DNA of 64,000 bases from Candidatus Desulfobacillus denitrificans (GCA_017347485.1 AP021857.1:2337390-2401389), one strand, 5' to 3'; positions 36,508 through 45,454 are shown, numbered from the stretch's first letter. Numbers and translations: made by a program. The notes: a model not told the origin generated them from the letters alone.

Positions 36508-36981
36508 ATGGATGCATTGCGCAGAACCCTGCTGAAAGGGGCGGGCGCCACCGGAGCGATCGCGGCGGCCATGGCGGCCGGCGTGCTCACGCCTTCCCGG
36601 GTACTGGCCGCCGACTACAACCGCGCCGCCTTCGAGGCCAAGGACATGGCGGGCGCCCTGAAGAACATCGGCGCCGCCGGCGCCGCCGACAACAGCGGCA
36701 TCGTCATCAAGGCGCCGGACATCGCCGAGAACGGCGCCGTCGTGCCGGTCGATGTCGCCAGCAACATTGCCAACACCGTTTCCCTCGCCGTGCTGGTCGA
36801 CAAGAACCCGCTGCCGCTGTCCAGCGCCTTCGATTTCGCCAATGGCGCCCTGCCCGAAATGTCGCTGCGCCTGAAGATGGGACAGACCTCGCTGGTCGAG
36901 GTCGTCGCCAAGACGGCCGACGGCAAGTACTACCGGGCGAAAAAGGAAGTCAAGGTCACCGTCGGCGGCTGCGGCGGCTGA
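36508..36981 (+). CDS. soxY: SoxY: thiosulfate carrier subunit
   Basis: A 157-residue SoxY, the periplasmic carrier whose C-terminal cysteine binds the sulfur substrate during Sox oxidation. It ends in the diagnostic GGCGG (VTVGGCGG), and the N-terminus has a twin-arginine type signal (RRTLLKGAGATGAIAAAMA, cleavage near VLAADY), as usual for folded SoxYZ export. AAGGAG precedes the ATG. First gene of soxYZAXB. The 232-base gap upstream (36276-36507), after moaC, must hold the promoter, but I cannot point to convincing boxes. Confidence 0.96.
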   Translation: MDALRRTLLKGAGATGAIAAAMAAGVLTPSRVLAADYNRAAFEAKDMAGALKNIGAAGAADNSGIVIKAPDIAENGAVVPVDVASNIANTVSLAVLVDKNPLPLSSAFDFANGALPEMSLRLKMGQTSLVEVVAKTADGKYYRAKKEVKVTVGGCGG

Positions 36982-37012
36982 GCCAACCCACGACAGAGAT
37001 AAAGGAAAAGAC

Positions 37013-37327
37013 ATGGCAGATCCAATGAAAATCCGCGCCCAGATGAAGGGCGACACGGCGGACATCCGCGTCCTCATGAGCCACGCGATGGAGACCGGCC
37101 AGCGCAAGGACAACGCCGGCAACACCGTGCCGGCGCACTACATCCAGTCGATCACCATCGACGTCGGCGGCAAGCGCGTCATCCAGGGCCAGACCGGCAC
37201 CTCGGTCTCGCGCAATCCGGTGTTCGGCTTCAGGGTGAAGGGCGCCAAGGCCGGCGACAAGGTCGTCATCCACTGGGAGGACAACAAGGGCGACAAGCGC
37301 ACCGACGAAACCACCGTCGCCGGCTGA
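37013..37327 (+). CDS. soxZ: SoxZ: SoxY partner
   Basis: A 104-residue SoxZ, a small immunoglobulin-like protein that dimerises with SoxY and is co-exported with it, so it lacks its own signal peptide. Conserved features are MKGDTADIRVLMSHAMETGQ near the N-terminus, AHYIQSITI and NPVFGFRVKGAKAGDKV. It follows soxY after 31 bases. A GC-rich hairpin GGGGCGG/CCGCCCC lies in the gap to soxA (37348-37367). Confidence 0.95.
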   Translation: MADPMKIRAQMKGDTADIRVLMSHAMETGQRKDNAGNTVPAHYIQSITIDVGGKRVIQGQTGTSVSRNPVFGFRVKGAKAGDKVVIHWEDNKGDKRTDETTVAG

Positions 37328-37398
37328 GCCGGGGCGCAACAACAAGCGGGGCGGCCACGACCGCCCCCACATGCGGCATTACCCATTAGGAGGAACCC

Positions 37399-38256
37399 AT
37401 GAAGCAGCGTCCGAGCATGCTCGCGGCCGCGGCGGCACTCACGGCGGCCTTCGCCGTGCAGGCCCAGCAGCCGCCCAAGAAAGCCCCGCCCCCGGCGAAA
37501 GCCGCCGCCCCCGCCAAGAGCGCCATCAGCGAGGAATTCGAGAAATTCCGCGAGGTGCTCGAGGAAGACAACCCGGCCGAACTGTTCGAGGCGCGCGGCG
37601 AGGACATCTGGAAGAACAAGAAGGGGCCGGACGGCGCCTCGATGGCGCAGTGCGACCTCGGCCTCGGCGCCGGCGTCGTCAAGGGCGCCTACGTGCGGAT
37701 GCCGCGCTGGTTCGCCGACGTCGGCAAGGTCATGGACGCCGAGCGCCGCGTCGTGCATTGCATGGTGAAGTACCTCGGCTACAAGGAAGAGGACATCCGC
37801 AAGCAGCCGTTCAGCAACGTCAACAAGACGCCGGACCACGTCTCGGTCATCACCTACGTCGCCGGCCAGTCGCGCAACATGAAGATCGCCGTGCCGCAGA
37901 AGCATCCGCAGGAAAGGGCCACCTACGAGATCGGCAAGGAGATCTTCGCCTACCGCGCCGGCCCCTACGATTTCGCCTGCGCCACCTGCCACGGCAACGA
38001 CGACATGCGCATCCGCACCCAGGACCTGCCCAACCTGAGGAAGCCCGACCAGGCCATCCGCGCCTACCAGGGCTGGCCGGGCTACCGCATGACCGGCGGC
38101 TTCATGCTCACCCAGCAATGGCGCATGAACGACTGCTTCCGCCAGCAGCGCTTTCCCGAGCCGACCTACCTGTCGGATACCATCACCGCCCTGCTCACCT
38201 ACATGACCGTCACCGCCAACGGCCAGCTGTACAAGGGCCCGGGCATCAAGCGCTAA
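37399..38256 (+). CDS. soxA: SoxA: c-type cytochrome subunit of SoxAX
   Basis: A 285-residue periplasmic c-type cytochrome; SoxAX joins thiosulfate to the SoxY cysteine oxidatively. It has a Sec signal (MLAAAAALTAAFAVQAQQ), a Pro/Ala/Lys-rich linker, one haem motif CATCHGND near residue 195 and the C-terminal RMNDCFRQQRFPEP, whose Cys is the persulfide haem ligand. The N-terminal region keeps two cysteines (AQCDLG, VVHCMVKY) but no second CxxCH, so it is the single-haem type. AGGAGG precedes the ATG. Next in the operon after soxZ and before soxX. Confidence 0.94.
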   Translation: MKQRPSMLAAAAALTAAFAVQAQQPPKKAPPPAKAAAPAKSAISEEFEKFREVLEEDNPAELFEARGEDIWKNKKGPDGASMAQCDLGLGAGVVKGAYVRMPRWFADVGKVMDAERRVVHCMVKYLGYKEEDIRKQPFSNVNKTPDHVSVITYVAGQSRNMKIAVPQKHPQERATYEIGKEIFAYRAGPYDFACATCHGNDDMRIRTQDLPNLRKPDQAIRAYQGWPGYRMTGGFMLTQQWRMNDCFRQQRFPEPTYLSDTITALLTYMTVTANGQLYKGPGIKR

Positions 38257-38267
38257 GGGAGACCGCC

Positions 38268-38873
38268 ATGAACAAGATCCTCTTTTTCCTTGCCGCCTCG
38301 CTGGCCGGCACGGTCGCATTGGCTGATGGCGACTACCGCGCCGAAGCCATCGCCATGATGAAGCACGATTTCAAGACCAAAGGCATCGCCACCGCCGACC
38401 GCGTCAACGAGGACGGCGTGCAGGCCGTCTGCAACCGCAGCGGCGACCATCCGCCCAAGACCATCGCCGAGCGCCTGGAGAAGGACCAGCTGGAGAGCAT
38501 CAGGTATCCGGCCGACGGTAAGCTGATGGGCGACTGGAAGGCCGGCGAGAAGCTGGCGCAGAGCGGCCGCGGCATGACCTGGAGCGACAAGGCCGGGGTG
38601 CCCGGCGGCGGCAACTGCTACAACTGCCACCAGATCGGCCCGGCGGAAACCTCCTTCGGCACCGTCGGGCCGAGCCTCTATCAGTTCGGCAAGCTGCGCG
38701 GCAGCGGCCCCGACATGCAGAAATATGTCTACGGCCGGATCTGGAACGCCAAGGCCTTCAATCTCTGCTCGGCGATGCCGCGCTTCGGCCACGTCCAGGC
38801 GCTGACCGAGGCGCAGATCAAGGACCTCGTCGCCCTGCTGCTCGATCCGCAGTCGCCGGTCAACAGCAAGTAA
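38268..38873 (+). CDS. soxX: SoxX: c-type cytochrome subunit of SoxAX
   Basis: A 201-residue SoxX. It has a Sec signal MNKILFFLAASLAGTVALA, one haem motif NCYNCHQIG near residue 118 and a likely axial Met in CSAMPRFGHVQALTEAQIK near the C-terminus. It passes electrons from SoxA to the respiratory chain. It starts eleven bases after soxA. The long N-terminal segment before the haem (about 115 residues) is that of the larger SoxX forms. A strong terminator follows it, ahead of soxB. Confidence 0.94.
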   Translation: MNKILFFLAASLAGTVALADGDYRAEAIAMMKHDFKTKGIATADRVNEDGVQAVCNRSGDHPPKTIAERLEKDQLESIRYPADGKLMGDWKAGEKLAQSGRGMTWSDKAGVPGGGNCYNCHQIGPAETSFGTVGPSLYQFGKLRGSGPDMQKYVYGRIWNAKAFNLCSAMPRFGHVQALTEAQIKDLVALLLDPQSPVNSK

Positions 38874-38896
38874 CGGCGGCCTGACGGCACGCACTT

Positions 38897-38928
38897 GAAA
38901 GGCTTGGCTGCGCCAGGCCTTTCTTTTT
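38897..38928 (+). terminator. Intrinsic terminator between soxX and soxB
   Basis: GAAAGGCTTGGC pairs with GCCAGGCCTTTC (one wobble) around TGC, followed by TTTTT. It sits 13 bases ahead of the soxB start, inside what is otherwise one operon, so it would limit transcription into soxB. Confidence 0.75.
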
Positions 38929-38941
38929 CGAGGACCCCGAC

Positions 38942-40687
38942 ATGTCCATGAACCGCAGAGAATTCCTGCAGATCCTCGCCGCCGCGAGCGCGGCCGGCTT
39001 CGCCCTCGACTCGCGCGAGCTGCTCGCCGCCGCGGGCGGCGGCAGGCTCTACGACCTCCCGCGCTTCGGCAACGTGCACTTCCTGCACTTCACCGACTGC
39101 CATGCCCAGCTGCTGCCGATCCATTTCCGCGAGCCGAGCGTGAACCTCGGCGTCGGCGCCGCCGCCGGCAAGCCGCCGCATCTCGTCGGCGAGCCTCTGC
39201 TGAAGGCCTTCGGCATCAGGCCGAAAAGCCTCGAGGCGCACGCCTTCACCTGCCTCGACTTCGCCGAGGCGGCGAAGGTCTACGGCAAGGTCGGCGGGTT
39301 CAGTCACCTCGCCACGCTGGTCAAGCGCCTGCGCGCCTCGCGTCCCGGCGCGCTGCTGCTCGACGGCGGCGACACCTGGCAGGGTTCGGCCACCGCGCTG
39401 TGGAGCAAGGGGCAGGACATGGTCGACGCCTGCAAGCTGCTCGGCGTGGACATGATGACGCCGCACTGGGAACTCACCTACGGCGCCGCGCGCGTGCAGG
39501 AGATCGTCGAGAAGGACTTGAAGGGCAAGATGGAATTCCTCGCCCAGAACGTCAAGACCAGCGACTTCGGCGACCCGGTGTTCGCGCCCTACGCGCTGCG
39601 CGAGATGAACGGCGTGCCGGTGGCGGTGATCGGCCAGGGCTTCCCGTACACGCCGATCGCCAACCCGCGCTACCTGATCCCCGACTGGACCATGGGCATC
39701 CAGGACGAGGAGATGCAAAAGGTGGTGAACGAGGCGCGCGGCAAGGGCGCCCGGGTCGTCGTCGTGCTCTCGCACAACGGCATGGACGTCGACCTCAAGA
39801 TGGCCAGCCGCGTCACCGGCATCGACGCCATCCTCGGCGGCCACACCCACGACGGCGTGCCGGCGCCGACGCGGGTGAAGAACGCCGGCGGCAGCACGCT
39901 GGTGATGAATTCCGGCTCCAACGGCAAATTCCTCTCGGTGCTCGACTTCGACGTGCGCGGGGGCAAGATCCAGGGCTTCCGCTACAAGCTGCTGCCCGTC
40001 TTCGCCAACCTGCTGCCGGCGGACGCGGAGATGGCCGCCTACATCGACAAGGTGCGCGCGCCGCACCGGGCGAAGCTGGAAGAAACGCTGGCCGTCAGCG
40101 AGGGCCTGCTCTATCGCCGCGGCAACTTCAACGGCAGCTGGGACCAGCTCATCCTCGACGCCATGCTGGACGTGAAGGGCGCGCAGATCGCCTTCTCGCC
40201 CGGCTTCCGCTGGGGCACCAGCATCCTGCCCGGCCAGGCCATCACCTTCGAGCATGTCATGGATCAGACGGCGATCACCTATCCGTATTCGACGCTCACC
40301 GACATGAGCGGCGCCATGATCAAGGACATCCTCGAGGACGTCGGCGACAACCTGTTCAACGCCGATCCCTACAAGCAGCAGGGCGGCGACATGGTGCGCG
40401 TCGGCGGCATGCGCTACGCCTGCGATCCCAACGCCGCCATCGGCAGCCGCATCCGGGACATGCGCCTGATTGACCAGCATGGCGGCCAGCCGATCGAGGC
40501 GAACAAGACCTACAAGGTGGCCGGCTGGGCGCCGGTGGCCGAGGGCGCTAGGGAACAAGGAGGCGAGCCGATCTGGGAGGTCGTGGCGAAGTGGCTGCGC
40601 GACAAGAAGACGGTCGCGCCGCGCCGGCTCAACGCGCCGAAGCTGATCGGCATGGCCGGCAACCCCGGCCTCGCCCAGGACACCTGA
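38942..40687 (+). CDS. soxB: SoxB: sulfate thiol esterase
   Basis: A 581-residue dimanganese hydrolase of the 5'-nucleotidase family that releases sulfate from SoxY-bound thiosulfate. A Tat signal is present (NRREFLQILAAASAAGF). Metal-binding motifs: FTDCHAQLLP near residue 55, LLDGGDTWQGSAT near residue 140, SHNGMD near residue 278 and LGGHTHDGVPAP near residue 300. It closes soxYZAXB, 68 bases after soxX and beyond a terminator. No soxCD is next to it, so sulfane sulfur must be handled by another route, presumably rDsr or the sulfur-oxidising Hdr path, with TusA/DsrE2 as carriers. Confidence 0.95.
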   Translation: MSMNRREFLQILAAASAAGFALDSRELLAAAGGGRLYDLPRFGNVHFLHFTDCHAQLLPIHFREPSVNLGVGAAAGKPPHLVGEPLLKAFGIRPKSLEAHAFTCLDFAEAAKVYGKVGGFSHLATLVKRLRASRPGALLLDGGDTWQGSATALWSKGQDMVDACKLLGVDMMTPHWELTYGAARVQEIVEKDLKGKMEFLAQNVKTSDFGDPVFAPYALREMNGVPVAVIGQGFPYTPIANPRYLIPDWTMGIQDEEMQKVVNEARGKGARVVVVLSHNGMDVDLKMASRVTGIDAILGGHTHDGVPAPTRVKNAGGSTLVMNSGSNGKFLSVLDFDVRGGKIQGFRYKLLPVFANLLPADAEMAAYIDKVRAPHRAKLEETLAVSEGLLYRRGNFNGSWDQLILDAMLDVKGAQIAFSPGFRWGTSILPGQAITFEHVMDQTAITYPYSTLTDMSGAMIKDILEDVGDNLFNADPYKQQGGDMVRVGGMRYACDPNAAIGSRIRDMRLIDQHGGQPIEANKTYKVAGWAPVAEGAREQGGEPIWEVVAKWLRDKKTVAPRRLNAPKLIGMAGNPGLAQDT

Positions 40688-40739
40688 AACAAAGGCTTAC
40701 AGACGGTGCGCGGCATGGCACGGTAGAATTCGCCGTACC

Positions 40740-42194
40740 ATGGAGACTGACTTTTCCGGCGCGCTCCGCCGCGGCGCCCTGCTCGCCGCCGCGGCACTGA
40801 TTCCGCTTTCCGCGCAAGCCGCCGATCCCTTCGGCACCCTCGCCGCCGTCCCGCCGCCGGGCGGGCTGCGCGCCGTGCCGGCGCCCTGCCAGCCGGCCGA
40901 CCTCGGCAAGCCGCTGGACCTGGCCGACGTGGTGGATCTCGCGCTGTGCAACAACCCGCAGACGCGGCTGGGCTGGGCCAACGCCCGCTACCAGGCGGCG
41001 CTGGCCGGCGCGGCGCAGTCGGCCTTCCTGCCGACGCTCTCGGCCGACGCCTCCGTCACGCGCATCCGCAACGAGGCGGCGCGCGGCGGCGATCCCTACA
41101 CGCTGCGCTCCGCCGGCATCGGCCTCGCCTATGTGCTGTTCGATTTCGGCCTGCGCTCGGCCAACCTCGAGAGCGCCCGCCAGCTCTTCGCCGCCGCCGC
41201 CTCGACGCGCGACGCCACCGTGCAGTCGGTCTTCCTCTCCGCCATGCAGGCCTATTTCCAGAAGCAGGCCAGCGCCGCCGCGCTGGAAGCGGCGCGGCAG
41301 TCGGAGAAGGCCGCCCTCGAATCGCTGAATGCCGCCGAAGCCCGCTACCGCGTCGGCAACGCCACCCCGGCCGACCGCCTGCAGGCGCGCACGGCCCATT
41401 CCCAGGCGACGCTCAACCGCATCGGCGCCGAGGGCGCCGCGAAGACGGCGCAGGGCATGCTCGCCAACGTGCTCGGCAGCGAGCCGACGCGCGAGCTGGA
41501 ACTGCTGCCGATGCCGCCGGCGGCGCCGGACGCCGGTTTCGAGGCCGACGTCGCCCGGCTGATCGAGGAGGCGCGCCAGCGCCGGCCCGACCTCGCCGCC
41601 GCCGAAGCGCAGTTCCGCGCCGCCCAGGCCGGCATCGACGCGGCCCGGGCCGGCCACCTGCCGACGCTGTCCCTGGGCGTCGGCGCCGGCCGCAGCCAGG
41701 CCAGCGGACTGCCGGCCTACGACAGCTCGACGATCGGCCTGACGCTGACGATCCCGATCTTCAGCGGCTTCTCCACCACTTACAAGGTCCACGCCGCCGA
41801 AGCCCAGGCCGACGCCCAGGCGGCGCGGCGCGAGCAGCTGCGCCTGCAGGTGGCGCTCGACGTCTGGAACGCCTACGCCAGCCTCGCCACGGCGACCCAG
41901 TCGGTGAAGACGGCCGAGGAACTGCTGGAGAGCGCCAGCCAGTCCGAGCGCGTCGCCGCCGGCCGCTACCGCGCCGGCGTCGGCAGCATCCTCGATCTGC
42001 TGCTCTCCCAGGCGGCGCTCGCCAACGCGCGGCAGAGCCGCATCCAGGCCGGCTACAACTGGTTCGTCTCGCGCGCCGCCCTCGCCCAGTCGATGGGCGC
42101 GCTGGATGCGGGACTGCTGACCACCCTCTCCCCCGGCCCCTCTCCCGCGAGCGGGCGAGGGGAGCTTCGCGAGCCGCTGCGCGGCCCGAATTGA
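40740..42194 (+). CDS. TolC-like outer-membrane efflux protein
   Basis: A 484-residue outer membrane factor with two OEP repeats of long helices (SARQLFAAAASTRDATVQSV; AARREQLRLQVALDVWNAYA) and the usual LDLADVVDLALCNNPQTRLGW start after a signal peptide ending SAQAADP. It forms the exit duct for the tripartite pump encoded by the next three genes. An ACTGACTTTT copy lies at codons 3-5. The last ~20 residues ([13 protein letters not shown] and following) are not TolC sequence but the translation of a REP-like hairpin, so the gene has acquired a run-on C-terminus. Confidence 0.88.
   Translation: METDFSGALRRGALLAAAALIPLSAQAADPFGTLAAVPPPGGLRAVPAPCQPADLGKPLDLADVVDLALCNNPQTRLGWANARYQAALAGAAQSAFLPTLSADASVTRIRNEAARGGDPYTLRSAGIGLAYVLFDFGLRSANLESARQLFAAAASTRDATVQSVFLSAMQAYFQKQASAAALEAARQSEKAALESLNAAEARYRVGNATPADRLQARTAHSQATLNRIGAEGAAKTAQGMLANVLGSEPTRELELLPMPPAAPDAGFEADVARLIEEARQRRPDLAAAEAQFRAAQAGIDAARAGHLPTLSLGVGAGRSQASGLPAYDSSTIGLTLTIPIFSGFSTTYKVHAAEAQADAQAARREQLRLQVALDVWNAYASLATATQSVKTAEELLESASQSERVAAGRYRAGVGSILDLLLSQAALANARQSRIQAGYNWFVSRAALAQSMGALDAGLLTTLSPGPSPASGRGELREPLRGPN
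40746..40754 (+). repeat. ACTGACTTT repeat copy 11
   Basis: Plus-strand copy GAGACTGACTTTTCC right after the tolC-like start codon, read in another frame than copy 2, as Glu-Thr-Asp-Phe. Confidence 0.75.
42126..42180. repeat. REP-like hairpin inside the 3' end of the tolC-like gene
   Basis: CCCCTCTCCCGCGAGCGGGCGAGGGG stem followed by GAGCTTCGCGAGCCGCTGCGCGG, the two-stem layout of the qmo operon elements. It is translated as the last residues of the TolC-like protein. Confidence 0.75.
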
Positions 42195-42205
42195 ATGGAT
42201 CGTCC

Positions 42206-43444
42206 ATGATCGCCGTGAAAAAATCCGCCATTCTCGCCGTCGCCGCCTGCCTGCTCGCCGGCTTCGCCTATTACTTCTACCAGAAGCAGGCGGCCGCCAG
42301 CCCGGAGAACCGTTACAAGACGCAGGCGATCGGCAAGGGCGATGTCACCCAGACGGTCTCGGCCAATGGCACGCTCAATCCGGTGACGCTGGTCAACGTC
42401 GGCACCCAGGTTTCCGGCACGGTGAAGAAGCTCTATGTCGACTTCAACGACCAGGTCCGGCAGGGGCAGATCCTCGCCGAACTGGACGATTCCCTCTACT
42501 CGGCGCAGGTGCGGCAAAGCGATGCCAGCATGGCCAACGCCCGCGCCGCGCTGGCGCTGGCGCGCGCCACCGAAGCCCGCATGCAGTCGCTCTTCCGGGA
42601 CGAATATGTCTCGCGCCAGGAACTCGACCAGGCGGTGCAGGCGCGCGCCTCGGCCGAAGCGCAGCTGCGGCTGGCGAAGGCGCAGAACGATCGCGATCGC
42701 GCCAATCTCGGCTACTCGGTGATCCGCTCGCCGGTCTCCGGCGTGGTCATCGCCCGCCAGATCGACGTCGGCCAGACCGTCGCCGCCAGCTTCCAGACGC
42801 CGACGCTGTTCCAGATCGCGCAGGATCTGACGCAGATGCAGATCTACACCACTTTCGCCGAGGCCGACATCGGCGCCATCCGCGTCGACCAGCCGGTGCG
42901 CTTCAATGTGGACGCCTTTCCCAACCGCAGCTTCCAGGGCAAGGTCAAGCAGCTGCGCCTCAACCCGACCACGCAGCAGAACGTCGTCACCTACAACGTG
43001 GTGGTGGCGGTGGACAACCCGGAGCAGATCCTGCTGCCCGGCATGACGGCCTATGTCAGCATCGCCGTGGCGCAGAAAAAGGACGTGCTGCTGATGCCCA
43101 ACACGGCGCTGCGCTACAAGCCGGCCGAGCCGGAGAAGGGCGACAAGGCGGGCGGCAAGGCCGCCGAGGCGCCGGCGAAATCCGCTGACGGCGCGCGCCC
43201 GGGCGGGGCGCCGGGCGGCGGCGCGGAGAAGCGGCGGCGCGACACCGGCAGCGGCACCGTGCATGTCCTCGAGGACGGCCGGCTCAAGCCGCTCAAGATC
43301 GGCATCGGCATCACCGACTCGCGCTTCACCGAAGTCACCGGCGGCGAGCTGAAGGAAGGCGACAAGGTGGTCACGGGCGAAAACCTGCCGGGCCCGGAGA
43401 ATACCGCCGCCTCGTCCGGCACCTTCCGCATGAGACTGTTTTGA
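42206..43444 (+). CDS. MacA-like periplasmic adaptor (membrane fusion protein)
   Basis: A 412-residue HlyD/MacA-type adaptor anchored by an N-terminal helix (AILAVAACLLAGFAYYFY). It has a lipoyl half-motif GTQVSGTVKKLYVDFNDQV near residue 65, an alpha-helical hairpin (QSDASMANARAALALARATE to SAEAQLRLAKAQ), and the returning lipoyl half IRSPVSGVVIARQIDVGQTV. A disordered insert rich in Lys/Gly/Ala (KGDKAGGKAAEAPAKSADG) precedes the membrane-proximal domain. It bridges the TolC-like duct and the MacB-like ABC transporter. The stop overlaps the next start (TGATG). Confidence 0.9.
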   Translation: MIAVKKSAILAVAACLLAGFAYYFYQKQAAASPENRYKTQAIGKGDVTQTVSANGTLNPVTLVNVGTQVSGTVKKLYVDFNDQVRQGQILAELDDSLYSAQVRQSDASMANARAALALARATEARMQSLFRDEYVSRQELDQAVQARASAEAQLRLAKAQNDRDRANLGYSVIRSPVSGVVIARQIDVGQTVAASFQTPTLFQIAQDLTQMQIYTTFAEADIGAIRVDQPVRFNVDAFPNRSFQGKVKQLRLNPTTQQNVVTYNVVVAVDNPEQILLPGMTAYVSIAVAQKKDVLLMPNTALRYKPAEPEKGDKAGGKAAEAPAKSADGARPGGAPGGGAEKRRRDTGSGTVHVLEDGRLKPLKIGIGITDSRFTEVTGGELKEGDKVVTGENLPGPENTAASSGTFRMRLF

Positions 43445-44214
43445 TGGGAACGGACCTCGTCCGCGTGGAAGGGCTGCACAAGGCCTACGATACGCCGGCC
43501 GGCCCCTTCCCCGCGCTGAAGGACGTCAGCCTGTCGATCCGGCCGGGCGAGTTCGTCGCCATCATGGGTCCTTCCGGCTCGGGCAAGTCGACCTTCATGA
43601 ACATCCTTGGCTGCCTCGACCGCCCCAGCGCCGGGCGCTACTACCTGGCCGGCAGCAACGTTGAAGAGCTCGACCCGGACGCCACCGCGCGGCTGCGCAA
43701 CCGCACCCTCGGCTTCGTCTTCCAGGGTTTCAACCTGCTGCCGCGCATGAGCCTGTCGGACAACGTCTCGCTGCCGCTGGTGTATTCCGGCATCGGCCAC
43801 GCCGAGCGCCGCGCCCGCGCGCAGGAGATGCTCGACAAGGTCGGGCTCGGCCGCTACGCCGACTCGCTGCCCAGCCGCATTTCCGGCGGCCAGCAGCAGC
43901 GCGTCGCCATCGCCCGCGCGCTGGTGAACCGGCCGCAGCTGATCCTCGCCGACGAGCCGACCGGCAACCTCGACAGCCACACCAGCGAGGAGATCATGGG
44001 CGTCTTCAATGCCCTCAACGACGAGGGCATCACCATCATCCTCATCACCCACGAAAACGACGTCGCCGCGCATGCCAAGCGGCTGGTGCGCTTCCTCGAC
44101 GGCGAGATCGTGCACGACGCCCCCAACCCGCCGCGCGAATCCGCTCCGAGCGCAGCGAGCGAGCGTCACCCCCTTCCTTGGGAAGGGGGGCGGGGGGAAG
44201 GCCCGCCATGCTAG
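43444..44214 (+). CDS. MacB-like ABC transporter ATPase subunit
   Basis: A 256-residue ATP-binding subunit of the LolD/MacB type, separate from its permease. Walker A is MGPSGSGKSTFMNILG near residue 41, the Q-loop FVFQGFNLLPRMS, signature SGGQQQRVAIARAL near residue 149 and Walker B LILADEPTGNLDS. ATG 43444 overlaps the adaptor's stop. The final ~25 residues (SAASERHPLPWEGG and on) come from a REP-like hairpin read as protein, as in the TolC-like gene upstream. The permease gene begins within this gene's last codons. Confidence 0.92.
   Translation: MGTDLVRVEGLHKAYDTPAGPFPALKDVSLSIRPGEFVAIMGPSGSGKSTFMNILGCLDRPSAGRYYLAGSNVEELDPDATARLRNRTLGFVFQGFNLLPRMSLSDNVSLPLVYSGIGHAERRARAQEMLDKVGLGRYADSLPSRISGGQQQRVAIARALVNRPQLILADEPTGNLDSHTSEEIMGVFNALNDEGITIILITHENDVAAHAKRLVRFLDGEIVHDAPNPPRESAPSAASERHPLPWEGGRGEGPPC
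44145..44202. repeat. REP-like hairpin in the 3' end of the ATPase gene
   Basis: CCCCCTTCCTTGGGAAGGGGG stem preceded by CGAGCGCAGCGAGCGAGCG and GTCA, i.e. the same family as between qmoA and qmoB, in reverse orientation. It is translated as the end of the ATPase and overlaps the ribosome-binding region of the permease. Confidence 0.75.
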
Positions 44215-45428
44215 GCGCCATGCTCCACGAGGCCTGGCGGGCGATGGGCGCCAACCGCCTGCGCACCCTGCTCACCATGCTCGGCATGGTCATCGGCGTC
44301 GGCGCGGTGGTGCTGATGATGGCCATCGGCCAGGGCGCGCAGTATTCCGTGGCGCAGACCATCAGCTCGATGGGCAGCAACATCTTCGTCGTGCTCTCCG
44401 GCTTCACCTCGACCGGCGGCGTGAGGAGCGGCGGCGGCAACGCGCCGACCCTGACGGTGGCCGACGCCAACGCCATCGCCGAGCTGGACGGCGTCGACAC
44501 CGTCGCCCCGGTGCACTGGGGCTCGATCCAGATGGTCTACGGCGCCAACAACTGGAACACCTGGGTGCAGGGCACCACGCCGGCCTACCTCGACGCGCGT
44601 TCCTGGCCGCTCGCCGACGGCACCGCCTTCACCGACTCCGACGTGCGCGCCGCCACCCGCGTGGCGCTGATCGGCCAGACCGTGGCGCAGAACCTCTTCG
44701 CCGACGAAAATCCGGTCGGCAAGACCTTCCGCGTCGGCCAGGCGCCGTTCACCGTGCTCGGCGTGCTGGCGCCGAAGGGCCAGAACCTGGACGGGCGCGA
44801 CCAGGACGATCTGGTGGTGATGCCGGTCAGCACCGCCCAGCGGCGGGTGTTCGGCACGCCCTTCCCCGGCTCGGTGCGGCAGATCCTCGTCAAGGCCAGC
44901 TCCGCCGAAGCCATGCCGCCGGTGGAAAAATCCATGGAAGCCCTGCTGCGCCAGCGCCACCGCCTGCGCGAGGGCGCCGACAACGACTTCACCATCCGCA
45001 ACCTGACCGCCGTCGCCGACACGGCGGCGGAAACCACGCGCGTCATGTCGCTGCTGCTCGGCGCCATCGCCTCGGTGTCGCTGCTGGTGGGCGGCATCGG
45101 CATCATGAACATCATGCTGGTGTCGGTCACCGAGCGCACGCGCGAGATCGGCATCCGCATGGCGATCGGCGCGCGCGAGCGCGACATCCTCGCCCAGTTC
45201 CTGCTCGAGGCCATCATCATCTCGGTGATCGGCTGCGCCATCGGCCTGCTGCTCGGTGTCGGCGGCGCCCTGCTGGTGAACCGGCTCGCCAAGATGGTCG
45301 TCGTCGTCTCCGGCGGCTCCGTCCTCGCGGCCTTCGCCGTGGCCGCCGGCGTCGGCATCTTCTTCGGCTTCTACCCGGCCAAGAAGGCCGCCCGGCTCGA
45401 CCCCATCGAGGCCTTGCGCTACCAGTAG
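44208..45428 (+). CDS. MacB-like ABC transporter permease subunit
   Basis: A 406-residue FtsX/MacB-type permease with four membrane segments: one at the N-terminus (LLTMLGMVIGVGAVVLMMAI), a large periplasmic domain (about residues 50-280), and three near the C-terminus (LLLGAIASVSLLVGGIGIMN; IIISVIGCAIGLLLGVGGAL; LAAFAVAAGVGIFFGFYPA). NIMLVSVTERTREIGIRMAI is the conserved FtsX/MacB loop. With the preceding three genes it makes a MacAB-TolC type exporter; the cargo is unknown. The start could be ATG 44208 or ATG 44220. Confidence 0.92.
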   Translation: MLGAMLHEAWRAMGANRLRTLLTMLGMVIGVGAVVLMMAIGQGAQYSVAQTISSMGSNIFVVLSGFTSTGGVRSGGGNAPTLTVADANAIAELDGVDTVAPVHWGSIQMVYGANNWNTWVQGTTPAYLDARSWPLADGTAFTDSDVRAATRVALIGQTVAQNLFADENPVGKTFRVGQAPFTVLGVLAPKGQNLDGRDQDDLVVMPVSTAQRRVFGTPFPGSVRQILVKASSAEAMPPVEKSMEALLRQRHRLREGADNDFTIRNLTAVADTAAETTRVMSLLLGAIASVSLLVGGIGIMNIMLVSVTERTREIGIRMAIGARERDILAQFLLEAIIISVIGCAIGLLLGVGGALLVNRLAKMVVVVSGGSVLAAFAVAAGVGIFFGFYPAKKAARLDPIEALRYQ

Positions 45429-45454
45429 GCGGGGTGGGCGATAATGCCCGTCTC

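Noticed and set aside
40724..40729. TAGAAT as -10 of a promoter for the tolC-like gene
   Set aside because: The nearest -35-like sequence is 22 bases away and the start would be almost leaderless; support too weak.
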